Part shown: in pieces, positions 15,444 through 22,933 of the stretch
How positions within the stretch are numbered: position 1 is the stretch's first letter
How the letters are laid out: each line of letters starts with the position of its first letter
From: an uncultured Lachnospiraceae bacterium
GTDB lineage: Bacteria > Bacillota > Clostridia > Lachnospirales > Lachnospiraceae
Assembly (NCBI GenBank): GCA_910588125.1
Contig: CAJUPI010000052.1
Location: 1 to 23,039, forward strand
Direction of reading: 5' to 3'
DNA: 23,039 nucleotides
Position numbers and translations under genes: made by a program
Notes under the pieces: model-generated
Database searches by the model: none
What the model was told of the DNA's origin: nothing
What the model saw: only the letters and a program-made list of their open reading frames with translations

Positions 15444-16127
15444 ATGAAGAAAAAATATGTGTTGTTCGACCTGGATGGCACGTTGACAGATTCTCGCGAG
15501 GGTATTGTCAACTCGATTGTGTATATGTTGGATTATTATCAGATTGCGATCCAGGATCGGGCCGGGCTGCAGCCCTGGCTGGGGCCGCCATTGAAAGAAA
15601 GCCTGATGAAATATTGCGGATTTACCGAGAAGAAAGCATTGGAGGGCGTGGCGGTATACCGGGAGTATTTTGACCGGCAGGGCATTTTTGAAAATAAGGT
15701 GTATCCGGATGTTGAAGAGATGCTGCGCAGTTTGAGGGAAGAGGGATATCAGCTGCTGGTGGCGACTTCCAAACCGGAGACAGCGGCGGTACGGGTATTG
15801 GAGCATTTTGATTTGGCGGAGTATTTTACTTATATTGGCGGTGCCACTCTCGATGACAGCCGTGTGAGAAAAGGCGATGTGATTCGATATGTTTTAAAGG
15901 CTTGCAGGATAGAGGAAAAAGCGCAGGCGATAATGGTGGGAGATCGGGAGCATGATGTGCAGGGGGCTAAAGAGAATGGTTTGGAGGTAGCCGGTGTGCT
16001 TTACGGATATGGTTCATGGGACGAATTAACAGGGGCAGGAGCCGATTATCTTGTGAGCAAGCCAATGGATCTGGTGAAGCTTTTGGGAAAATGTGCACAA
16101 AATCCAGATGATATAGTGCAGATATAA
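15444..16127 (+). CDS. HAD-superfamily phosphatase, phosphoglycolate phosphatase/Gph-like
   Basis: Soluble phosphatase of 227 aa, HAD subfamily IA. Motif I DLDGTLTDS begins at Asp9 (nucleophile) with Asp11 as general acid; motif II is ATSKPE near residue 110; motif III lysine is in RKGDVIRYVL; motif IV is MVGDREHDVQGA. A helical cap lies between motif I and II. The family includes phosphoglycolate phosphatase, pyrophosphatase PpaX and nucleotidases, and sequence alone does not separate them. ATG at 15444 has AGGAGA five bases upstream. No separate promoter was seen after the pckA stem-loop, so it may live on read-through. Confidence 0.88.
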   Translation: MKKKYVLFDLDGTLTDSREGIVNSIVYMLDYYQIAIQDRAGLQPWLGPPLKESLMKYCGFTEKKALEGVAVYREYFDRQGIFENKVYPDVEEMLRSLREEGYQLLVATSKPETAAVRVLEHFDLAEYFTYIGGATLDDSRVRKGDVIRYVLKACRIEEKAQAIMVGDREHDVQGAKENGLEVAGVLYGYGSWDELTGAGADYLVSKPMDLVKLLGKCAQNPDDIVQI

Positions 16128-16143
16128 TTTACGAAAATTAAAA

Positions 16144-16184
16144 ATCAGAAAAATTTCATTAGAAATGGCAGTGTCTTTTCTGAT
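16144..16184. other. Nested inverted repeat between the HAD and CarD genes
   Basis: A perfect 9-bp inverted repeat, ATCAGAAAA (16144-16152) with TTTTCTGAT (16176-16184), encloses a second perfect one, ATTTC/GAAAT around ATTA (16153-16166). No T-run follows on the plus strand. It overlaps a TAAAAT that could be a weak -10 box for the CarD gene, so it may be a terminator remnant or an operator. Confidence 0.4.
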
Positions 16185-16244
16185 AAAATGGAATGGGAAC
16201 TTTAATGTTGGATTCATGTTTTGCAGGAAAGGAAAAGGTGCCGT

Positions 16245-16754
16245 ATGTTTGAAAGAGGAGAATATATTGTATATGGAGCTTCGGGAGTGTGTCAGGTAGA
16301 GGATATTACCACTATGGATATGAAAGGGGTTCCCAGGGATCGGCTGTTTTATGTTTTGAGTCCGGCAAGCCAGAGAGGTGGCAAGATTTTCACGCCAGTT
16401 GATAATGAAAAGACTTCCATGCGGAGGGTGATGACGCAGGAGGAGGCATCGAAGCTGATCGATGAAATTCCGGGGATCGAGGAGCTCTGGATTTCTAATG
16501 AAAAGCTGCGGGAGGCTCAGTATAAGGAATGTATGAAATCGTGCGACTGTAAGGAATGGATCAAGATTATCAAGACTTTATACCTGCGCAAGCGGACGCG
16601 GAGGGCTCAGGGCAAGAAAATCACTTCTACGGATGAAAAGTATCTGCGGATGGCGGAGGAGTACCTGTATTCCGAGCTGGAGATTCCTCTGGGGATTCCC
16701 AAGGCGAGAATGGGAGAATATATTACAGAGAGAATCCAGGAGCAAGGAAAATAG
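16245..16754 (+). CDS. CarD family transcriptional regulator
   Basis: Protein of 169 aa. The N-terminal part (1-65) is a CarD/TRCF RNA polymerase interaction domain, recognisable from MFERGEYIVYGASGVCQV and FYVLSP, which contacts the polymerase beta subunit. The remaining helical part (about 70-165), rich in Lys and Arg near 115-135, matches the DNA-binding tail of CarD/CdnL proteins. In mycobacteria and myxobacteria such proteins stabilise open promoter complexes; in Clostridia the role is less known. The start at 16245 has AAAAGG six bases upstream; longer non-ATG starts are poorly supported. The stop codon is directly followed by a large fold-back repeat. Confidence 0.88.
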   Translation: MFERGEYIVYGASGVCQVEDITTMDMKGVPRDRLFYVLSPASQRGGKIFTPVDNEKTSMRRVMTQEEASKLIDEIPGIEELWISNEKLREAQYKECMKSCDCKEWIKIIKTLYLRKRTRRAQGKKITSTDEKYLRMAEEYLYSELEIPLGIPKARMGEYITERIQEQGK

Positions 16755-16990
16755 AAAGAGTTGTAAGCAATGCCATTAAGTTTGGTTCTGAGAATACTCA
16801 GCCAGGGAAAAAGGAGCGGGAAGCGGCGGAAAATGGGCGGTTGATTTTGACTTTGCAGGGATTTTAGGAATTCTTGATCCCGAAACTGGAAAAATCAGCC
16901 GCCCATTTCCCGCCGCTTCCCGCTCCTTTTTCCTTGGCGTATCTTCTGAGAAAATTAACTAAATGACATTGGAGTTGCAACACCCTCTTT
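16755..16990. repeat. Large fold-back repeat between convergent genes (copy C)
   Basis: The element starts at the base after the CarD stop codon. Outer ends pair as AAAGAG (16755-16760) with CTCTTT (16985-16990), then TTGTAA with TTGCAA, AATGCCATTAAGTT (16769-16782) with AACTAAATGACATT (16957-16970), and CTGAGAA with TTCTGAG. The core stem is 44 bp, 16806-16849 with 16890-16933, and 41 positions pair. The loop carries GACTTTGCAGG and GATCCCGAAACTGG. It lies 28 bp before the stop codon of pyrI on the other strand. Confidence 0.9.
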
Positions 16991-17018
16991 GATATTATAA
17001 AAAGGCTTTTGCAATTAG

Positions 17019-17444
17019 CTATTTTCCGTATTTTTCCTCGCAATATAGACATCGGTAGACCTCACGCTGTTCATCGGCCAGATAAAACACATGAGGAAGC
17101 TCTTGTTCGATGGAAGTGATGCAGCGGGGATTTTTGCATTTGATGACATTCGTGATCTTTTGGGGAAGCTTTAAAGTCTTTTTTTCAATGATTTTATTAT
17201 CCTGGATGATATTGACCGTGATATTGTGATCGATATAGCCCAGAATCTGTAAATCCAGCTTATCCAGCCCTCCTTCAATTTTGATGATATCCTTGCGGCC
17301 CATTTTACTGCTGCGGGCATTTTTGATGATGGCGACCTGGCATTCCAGCTTGTCCAGCCCCAGATGATAATAAATATCCAGGCTTCGGCCGGCTTCGATA
17401 TGGTCCAGTACGATTCCTTCACTCAGTCCACTGATATTTAACAT
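17019..17444 (-). CDS. pyrI: Aspartate carbamoyltransferase regulatory subunit
   Basis: Regulatory chain of 141 aa that would bind nucleotides and control PyrB. The C-terminal zinc site is complete: Cys103 and Cys108, then Cys132 and Cys135, in the same C-x4-C and C-x2-C spacing as the E. coli protein. The N-terminal allosteric region is present but short, and lacks part of the N-terminal extension seen in E. coli. The start codon overlaps the end of pyrB by seven bases (ATGTTAA), with GGAGGTGG inside the pyrB end as ribosome site, so the two chains are made together. The gene ends close to fold-back copy C. Confidence 0.93.
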   Translation of the reverse strand: MLNISGLSEGIVLDHIEAGRSLDIYYHLGLDKLECQVAIIKNARSSKMGRKDIIKIEGGLDKLDLQILGYIDHNITVNIIQDNKIIEKKTLKLPQKITNVIKCKNPRCITSIEQELPHVFYLADEQREVYRCLYCEEKYGK

Positions 17445-18361
17445 GGCTTTTCCACCTCCAGTAATGTCATGATAAGCGCCATTCGCACATAAACGCCATA
17501 CTGTACCTGCTTAAAATAGGCGGCTCTGGGGTCGTTGTCTACTTCTGTGGAAATTTCGTTGACCCTGGGAAGCGGGTGCAGGACGTACATATTTTCTTTG
17601 GCAAGCTTCATTTTTTTCTTGTCCAGGATATAACAGTCCTTCAGGCGAATATAATCCTCTTCGTTGAAAAAACGCTCTCTCTGTACCCGTGTCATGTATA
17701 AAATATCCAGCTCCGGCATGGCATCATCCAGGTTGTTGACTTCCTTAAACTCGATATGGTTGGCCTTTAGCACATCCTCCCGGATATAGCTGGGGATCCG
17801 CAGCTCATCGGGCGAAATCAGTACAAAGCGGATACCGGAATAGCGGACCATAGCATTGATCAGGGAGTGAACGGTACGTCCGAACTTCAAATCGCCACAG
17901 AGCCCTACGGTCATGTCGCACAGACGTCCGGTCAGAGAGCGGATGGTCATCAGATCGGTCAGAGTCTGAGTCGGATGCTGGTGACCGCCGTCGCCAGCGT
18001 TAATCACCGGGATAGAAGACATCTGGGATGCCACTAAGGCGGACCCTTCTTTGGGATGGCGCATGGCGGCGATGTCCGCATAGCAGGAGATAGTGCGGAT
18101 GGTGTCGGAAACGCTTTCTCCCTTGGCGGCTGAGCTGGAGTCAGCCGAAGAAAAACCAAGTACACTGCCACCTAAGCTTAACATTGCGGATTCAAAGCTT
18201 AGCCGGGTACGGGTACTTGGTTCGTAAAATAAGGTTGCCAGTTTTTTGCCGTCACATATGTGGGCGTATTTGGGAAGATTGTGTTCGATATCGGACGCCA
18301 GGGATAATAATCGATCGATTTCTTCCACAGAAAAATCTAAAGGGTTTAACATGTGTCTCAT
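17438..18361 (-). CDS. pyrB: Aspartate carbamoyltransferase catalytic subunit
   Basis: Enzyme of 307 aa for the committed step of pyrimidine synthesis: carbamoyl phosphate plus aspartate to carbamoyl aspartate. The carbamoyl phosphate loop STRTRLSFE lies near residue 50, HQHPTQTLTDL near 130, and the aspartate site loop HPLPRVNEI near 265. The start at 18361 has AAAGGAG seven to eight bases upstream; the open frame continues upstream to 18454, but that part lies across the promoter and is not expected to be coding. It forms a two-gene unit with pyrI, so a class B, regulated holoenzyme is expected. The short leader has no sign of a PyrR-type attenuator. Confidence 0.95.
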   Translation of the reverse strand: MRHMLNPLDFSVEEIDRLLSLASDIEHNLPKYAHICDGKKLATLFYEPSTRTRLSFESAMLSLGGSVLGFSSADSSSAAKGESVSDTIRTISCYADIAAMRHPKEGSALVASQMSSIPVINAGDGGHQHPTQTLTDLMTIRSLTGRLCDMTVGLCGDLKFGRTVHSLINAMVRYSGIRFVLISPDELRIPSYIREDVLKANHIEFKEVNNLDDAMPELDILYMTRVQRERFFNEEDYIRLKDCYILDKKKMKLAKENMYVLHPLPRVNEISTEVDNDPRAAYFKQVQYGVYVRMALIMTLLEVEKPC

Positions 18362-18404
18362 CGTGAATCTCCTTTGGGTGCACTTGTTAATATGTTCGAG
18401 GGTT

Positions 18405-18433
18405 ATTATAGCGGATTTTTTCAGGAATTTCCA
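18405..18433 (-). promoter_or_regulatory. Promoter of pyrBI
   Basis: On the minus strand TGGAAA (18433-18428) is followed after 17 bp by a perfect TATAAT (18410-18405). The transcript would begin near 18398, leaving a leader of about 37 nt with AAAGGAG. It is divergent from the ABC operon promoter 70-100 bp away. Confidence 0.7.
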
Positions 18434-18484
18434 GTACATTTTTTGAAAAAACAACCTGTAATGAATATTTAAGAAAATAGAACT

Positions 18485-18511
18485 TTTTCCCGTGGGAAAA
18501 TGGTGTATAAT
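18485..18511 (+). promoter_or_regulatory. Promoter of the ABC operon with an overlapping palindromic operator candidate
   Basis: A perfect -10 box TATAAT (18506-18511) lacks a recognisable -35 box at 16-18 bp. In that place is a perfect palindrome, TTTTCCC-GT-GGGAAAA (18485-18500), two 7-bp arms separated by two bases. Its position over the -35 and spacer suggests a repressor or activator site that governs the ABC operon. Confidence 0.55.
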
Positions 18512-18542
18512 GGACAGGTGAAACAGAAAGGCTGGGAAGAAA

Positions 18543-19325
18543 ATGCAGCTTCAAAATGAGTGCCCGGAAGAAAACAAGACATTAAAGGAAGATACGGATC
18601 GGATCCCGATTATCCGGGTGAAGAATTTATATAAGATTTATAAGGTGGGGAAAAACAAGGTTTATGCCCTAAATGGTGTGGATTTTACCATGTATAAGGG
18701 AGAGTTCTGTGCGATTGTCGGACCTTCCGGCTCGGGAAAGTCCACACTCCTTAATATGCTGGCGGGCTTGGAAAAGCCATCAAAGGGAGAGATTGTGATT
18801 GCCGGGAAGCATATGGAGCGGATGAATGAGAATCAGCTGGTAGGGTTTCGGCGGGAAAATGTGGGATTTATCTTTCAGTCCTATAATCTGCTACAGACCT
18901 TAAATGCGATTGAGAATGTGGCATTGCCATTGTCGTTTCGGGGAATACCGCGGAGAGTCCGCAACGAGAAGGCGAAGAAATACTTAAAGCTGGTCGGCCT
19001 GGAGAAACAGATGAAGCATATGGCCAATGAGATGTCCGGCGGGCAGCAGCAACGGGTGGGGATTGCCCGGGCGCTGGTGGTGAAACCGAAGATCATCTTC
19101 GCCGATGAGCCTACAGGCAATCTTGATTCGAAGACGACAATGGAGGTGTTGGCGTTAATGCGCCGGATTGTACGGGAGCAGAATCAGACATTGGTGATGG
19201 TAACTCATGACAATCATCTGGCCACTTATGCAGATCGGCAGTTTCACATCGTGGACGGCAAGATTTTAAAGATAGAAGAGCAGCATCATGAAGAGGAACC
19301 GGAGAACCCCGGAAGAGAAAATTGA
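18543..19325 (+). CDS. ABC transporter ATP-binding protein, MacB/LolD type
   Basis: Cytoplasmic ATPase of 260 aa. Walker A GPSGSGKST begins at residue 60, the Q loop is in FQSYNLLQ near 111, the signature MSGGQQQR near 164, Walker B IIFADEP ends with Glu189 as catalytic base, and the switch His is His222 in THD. The pattern NLYKIYKVG and the short Q-loop region place it with MacB/LolD/SalX ATPases, which work with FtsX-fold permeases. An N-terminal extension of about 20 polar residues and an acidic C-terminal tail are unusual but modest. First gene of a three-gene operon; the gap to the next start is 31 bp. Confidence 0.93.
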   Translation: MQLQNECPEENKTLKEDTDRIPIIRVKNLYKIYKVGKNKVYALNGVDFTMYKGEFCAIVGPSGSGKSTLLNMLAGLEKPSKGEIVIAGKHMERMNENQLVGFRRENVGFIFQSYNLLQTLNAIENVALPLSFRGIPRRVRNEKAKKYLKLVGLEKQMKHMANEMSGGQQQRVGIARALVVKPKIIFADEPTGNLDSKTTMEVLALMRRIVREQNQTLVMVTHDNHLATYADRQFHIVDGKILKIEEQHHEEEPENPGREN

Positions 19326-19356
19326 CAGAAAATGAATGGCAGAGGAGTGGCAGAAG

Positions 19357-21219
19357 ATGGAAAAGAAAGTTTTGGGAAAAAGAAAAGCCTGGAGATGCTG
19401 GCTTGTGTTATGTCTGGCATTTCTTATGGGAATCGGGGCGGTGCCGGAGACTGGTTTTTTTCAGGCTTATGCATATAACGAGTGGATCACCACAACAAAA
19501 GTACCTACGGGAAAAACCGGAAAGCAGATGACGATTTCCTTCCGGCTGAAAAATAAATCAGGAGAGGATGCAGAGTTTGCAGTTCGTTTCAGTGACGACG
19601 GGGTGGATATAGGAGACGAGGATGAGGATGATTTAAAGTATGGATATACGTTTCCGTTTGAGGTGACAGACTCGACCTTTGAGAACTGGAAATCAGTAGG
19701 AAGAATCAAGGAGGGGAATGATAAAACAGTCTCGATATCCGGCCGCGTACGGCGGGATTTGCAGGATGGATATTATACGGTTCCGATCGAAATTGGTATC
19801 AAGGACAGCTCCGGGGAATGGGGGCAATGCGCCTATGAGGATGTGCGGGTATGGATATCCCGTTCTGTCGGAGGCAATGACGACGATGACGACGATGCCA
19901 ATAAAACGTATGATTTTGTCTTGGGAGAGGGACAGAGCACACCGGACGGCGTTTATCCAAACGTGATGGATTTTGCGATCAATTTGCGGAATAACAGTCC
20001 GGCCAATGTCTATAACGTCAAGGCAAGCATTACTCTCGATGCGGATACCGAGAAGTTTCCCTTTGAGATCAATGATGTAAATTATGACCGGATGTTTGAG
20101 AAGATCGGGGTGGATGAAACCGTGCCCTTGAATTATAGCTTTGCCATCCGGGAAGATGCCTACAGCGGGTATTATCCTATTGCGATGAAGATTTTTTATT
20201 CGGACAGCTCCACGGGAGAGGAGCTGAAGACTTTTGAAACATCCTTCTATGTGCGGATCCATAACAAAGATAAAGAAGACGAGTACGGGGAATTTAATGA
20301 AAATGACCGTACCCGGGCCAGGATTATTGTGGATGCGTTTACTACGAATCCGGAGACGATCATCGCCGGAGACAGCTTTGAACTGGTGTTGAAGATTAAA
20401 AACGCTTCCACAAATATCACGGCATCCAATCTTTTGTTTTCCATTGAATCGGAGAAGGTGTCGGACAGCGTGGTATTTACCACAGAATCCGGAGCTTCGT
20501 CCGTGGCGGTTAATTCTTTGCCGCCGGGCGGGGTGACAGATCTGCGGTATCTGTTGAAATCCCGGCCGGGAGTGGATCAGCGTTCTTATGCATTGACTGT
20601 GAAGGCCACTTTTGACAGCCCTGAATATAAAAATGCCAAGGAGGATCTGGTGGTGGAGATTCCAGTACAGCAGATTGCCCGGCTCAGCACAGGGACTTTT
20701 GAGGTGATGCCAGATTCGATTACTGTGGGAAGCGAATCAAACATCATGTTCGGGATCAACAATACCGGCAAAATTATGCTCTACAATGTGACGGCATCAT
20801 TTGAGGCGGATTCGATTCAGGCTGCGGAAAGCTATGTGGGAAATATCAAACCGGGAGAAACCGGCAATGTGGATTGTATGATCACAGGTACAGCCCCCAC
20901 AGCGGATGACGGCAAGGTGAAGGTGACCATTTCTTATGAAAATGAAAACGGAGATGTCTTTACGGAGGAGAAAGAGCTGAGCCTGTTCGTGACGGAGGAT
21001 ATGTCAGGAATGGAGGATATGGAGACATGGAACCCGGAAGATGAGATGACAGAGGAAAAGCCAGGGTTTTTATCCGGATTTTTGGAGAAGTACCAGCAGC
21101 AGCTTTTGCCGGCGGCATTAGCCGTAATTGCCGTTTTGTTGATTGTGATTGTGGTAATGTTTGTCAAGCACCGCCGGGCGAAGGCGGCGCTGGAAGCGGA
21201 TGAGGATGAGGAAGAATGA
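19357..21219 (+). CDS. Exported, membrane-anchored protein with four Ig-like (CARDB/COG1361-like) repeats
   Basis: Protein of 620 aa from this start, which has AGAGGAG nine bases upstream; an ATG at 19336 adds seven residues without a good ribosome site. A basic, hydrophobic signal segment (about 1-38) is followed by an outside region and one membrane helix near 583-603, with a short basic then acidic cytoplasmic tail (EADEDEEE). The outside region shows a recurring motif of the type K/R-N-N-S/T near residues 65, 212, 349 and 468, each followed by a beta-rich block. This fits four Ig-like domains of the CARDB or COG1361 kind. An Asp run (175-180) links the first two. It overlaps the permease gene by four bases, so it very likely works with the transporter, perhaps in the place of an adaptor or as a substrate-binding stalk. 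No exact function is recognised. Confidence 0.75.
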   Translation: MEKKVLGKRKAWRCWLVLCLAFLMGIGAVPETGFFQAYAYNEWITTTKVPTGKTGKQMTISFRLKNKSGEDAEFAVRFSDDGVDIGDEDEDDLKYGYTFPFEVTDSTFENWKSVGRIKEGNDKTVSISGRVRRDLQDGYYTVPIEIGIKDSSGEWGQCAYEDVRVWISRSVGGNDDDDDDANKTYDFVLGEGQSTPDGVYPNVMDFAINLRNNSPANVYNVKASITLDADTEKFPFEINDVNYDRMFEKIGVDETVPLNYSFAIREDAYSGYYPIAMKIFYSDSSTGEELKTFETSFYVRIHNKDKEDEYGEFNENDRTRARIIVDAFTTNPETIIAGDSFELVLKIKNASTNITASNLLFSIESEKVSDSVVFTTESGASSVAVNSLPPGGVTDLRYLLKSRPGVDQRSYALTVKATFDSPEYKNAKEDLVVEIPVQQIARLSTGTFEVMPDSITVGSESNIMFGINNTGKIMLYNVTASFEADSIQAAESYVGNIKPGETGNVDCMITGTAPTADDGKVKVTISYENENGDVFTEEKELSLFVTEDMSGMEDMETWNPEDEMTEEKPGFLSGFLEKYQQQLLPAALAVIAVLLIVIVVMFVKHRRAKAALEADEDEEE

Positions 21220-22553
21220 GATTTATAGATCTGCTTACCATGAGCCTGAATAATCTGCGAAGAAGAAAGCTGAGGACCGCCCTGACGGTCCTTGGCGTCA
21301 TTATCGGCACGGCGTCCATAGTAGTGATGATGTCTCTGGGGATCGGGCTTAGGGAGTTAAACCAGGAGCTGATTGAGTCTTTTGGCAGCTTGACAGCAGT
21401 GGAGGTCCGGGGCGATTATTATTATGGCGGTGGCGATGACAATACAGAGCCGAATTATCTGACGGATGAACGAATCCAGGAAATGAAAAGAATGAAACAT
21501 GTGGAGAGCGTGTATCCTTTGCTGGAGACGGAAGTTGTTTTTATGCAAGGCAAATACTCTACCAACACCACCCTGACCGGAGCCCCCCGGGAATATCTGG
21601 AAGGGATTCCGCTGGGAGAGGGAAGCCTGCCAAAGCCAGGGGAGAAAGATCTAAAGCTGATTTACGGAAATTCAGTCATTCAGTGGTTCAGCAACGGCCG
21701 GAGCGGTGGCTTCTGGGAGACCGGAGAGCTTCCAGATGTGGATTTTATGGGGCGGCCCATGTTTGTGATTTTTGAAATGGATAAGTATTATCAGTCCATG
21801 GGAGATAACAGCGTCAAAGCTCCGAAGAAATATCTGATCGGTACGGCAGGCGTGGTGGAAGGAGATGTGAGAAGCGGCGGAAATTATGCGTATTCCGTGT
21901 ACGCCGAATTGGAAGCGTTAAAGGGGGAGCTGAAAAGAATCTACCGCAAGAATCCGATTCCGGGACAGCCGACGAACAAGAAGGGAAAAGCCTTCCCCTA
22001 TTTTGTCTACAGTTATTGTGTGGTGAATGTAGATGAGATGGAGCATGTATCCGAGGTGCAGGAGCAGCTCTCCGATATGGGGTTTCGGGCTTACAGCAGC
22101 TCTGAATGGATGGAGCAGACACAGAAGCAGTCGATGATGATTCAGGCTGTTTTGGGCGGGATCGGAGCCATCTCCTTGTTTGTGGCGGCGATTGGTATTG
22201 CCAATACCATGATGATGTCCATCTATGAGCGGACCAAGGAGATCGGGGTGATCAAGGTTTTGGGATGCGATATGAGGGTGATTCGGAATATGTTTTTGAT
22301 CGAGTCCGGATGTATCGGGCTTTTAGGTGGCCTGGCAGGGCTTATTTTCAGCTATGGAATATCGTTTGCCATGAACCGTTTTCAGTCCATCGGCGAGATG
22401 ATGGTGGGCCAGGCAGGGGATATTTCGCGGATTCCTTCTTGGCTTTCCCTGGCGGCGGTGGGATTTGCGATTCTGGTGGGAATGATCGCCGGGTTCTTTC
22501 CGGCTATGCGGGCGATGAGGCTGAGCCCTCTGGCGGCGATTCGCAATGAGTGA
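21216..22553 (+). CDS. FtsX/MacB-type ABC transporter permease
   Basis: Membrane protein of 445 aa. The N-terminus (NNLRRRKLRTALTVLGVIIG) is the MacB/FtsX entry helix, followed by an extracytoplasmic MacB_PCD-like domain of about 240 residues. The C-terminal FtsX domain has three helices, with IANTMMMSIYERTKEIGVIKVLG near residue 330 as coupling helix and PAMRAMRLSPLAAIRNE at the end. MacB-class transporters do not carry substrate through the membrane but transmit force to the periplasmic side for export or lipoprotein release. The ATG overlaps the stop of the middle gene (ATGA). It is the last gene of the operon; a large fold-back begins 51 bp later. Confidence 0.93.
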   Translation: MRFIDLLTMSLNNLRRRKLRTALTVLGVIIGTASIVVMMSLGIGLRELNQELIESFGSLTAVEVRGDYYYGGGDDNTEPNYLTDERIQEMKRMKHVESVYPLLETEVVFMQGKYSTNTTLTGAPREYLEGIPLGEGSLPKPGEKDLKLIYGNSVIQWFSNGRSGGFWETGELPDVDFMGRPMFVIFEMDKYYQSMGDNSVKAPKKYLIGTAGVVEGDVRSGGNYAYSVYAELEALKGELKRIYRKNPIPGQPTNKKGKAFPYFVYSYCVVNVDEMEHVSEVQEQLSDMGFRAYSSSEWMEQTQKQSMMIQAVLGGIGAISLFVAAIGIANTMMMSIYERTKEIGVIKVLGCDMRVIRNMFLIESGCIGLLGGLAGLIFSYGISFAMNRFQSIGEMMVGQAGDISRIPSWLSLAAVGFAILVGMIAGFFPAMRAMRLSPLAAIRNE

Positions 22554-22603
22554 GTGTCTGCATATAAGTGGTTTCGATAAGTTTAGGTGATCTCGGAAGG
22601 GAC

Positions 22604-22847
22604 GCCTTGGAGAAAAGAGTGGGGCAGCCGGTCAGCCATCCGGGATTTTTTCCGGTTTCGGGATGTAAGAAGCACTAAAATTTCTGGATTTTGCTAAGAG
22701 CAAAACGAAAATGCCCAAACTCGCTTCGCTCAAACAGTGGTCATTTTCGTTTTAACGCGAAATCCAGAAGTTTAAGTGCTTCTAAATCCCTGCAAGTGTC
22801 AAAAATCCCGGATGGCTGACCGGCTGCCCCACTCTTTTCTCCAAGGC
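22604..22847. repeat. Fold-back repeat with a 47-bp perfect stem and a nested hairpin (copy D)
   Basis: The arms 22604-22650 and 22801-22847 are exact reverse complements over 47 bp, beginning GCCTTGGAG and ending CTCCAAGGC. Just inside are TCCGGTTTCGGGAT (22651-22664) and AAATCCCTGCAAGTGTCAAA (22784-22803). These match, in reverse orientation, the loop blocks of copies C and E. A further hairpin fills the centre. Flanks on both sides keep weak similarity to the outer parts of C and E. The arm sequence itself is unrelated to that of C. Confidence 0.92.
22668..22783. repeat. Inner hairpin nested in the loop of copy D
   Basis: AGAAGCACT (22668-22676) opens a 24-bp arm that pairs, with two mismatches, with an arm ending in AGTGCTTCT (22783). 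Inside, AAAACGAAAATG (22702-22713) pairs perfectly with CATTTTCGTTTT (22742-22753). The tip holds CTCGCTTCGCTC (22720-22731). In copies C and E the corresponding place is a simple short loop, so this block looks inserted. Confidence 0.8.
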
Positions 22848-22891
22848 TGGACACTCTCGAAGTTAAATTTAGTGATGTTTTTTGCAGTATA

Positions 22892-22931
22892 TTTTGACGG
22901 TTGCATACCCTTGGGTAACATCCTGTCAAAA
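22892..22931. other. Small hairpin between two fold-back copies
   Basis: TTTTGAC (22892-22898) pairs perfectly with GTCAAAA (22925-22931), and inside it TACCC (22906-22910) pairs with GGGTA (22913-22917) around TT. There is no T-run after it. It joins copies D and E in a 486-bp stretch that has no recognisable gene. Confidence 0.6.
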
Positions 22932-22933
22932 CG

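Noticed and set aside
16864..17052. Minus-strand open frame of 62 codons across copy C with a GAGSGGKW-like stretch.
   Set aside because: It lies within the fold-back arm and overlaps the end of pyrI. The similarity of its translation to the frame in copy E is explained by the shared palindromic DNA.
18362..18398. A PyrR-binding attenuator or pyrimidine-sensing leader before pyrB.
   Set aside because: The leader is about 37 nt, with no terminator stem and no T-run.
18362..18454. N-terminal extension of PyrB by 31 residues.
   Set aside because: The extension would cross the pyrB promoter and has no ribosome site, while the ATG at 18361 has AAAGGAG and gives the normal family length.
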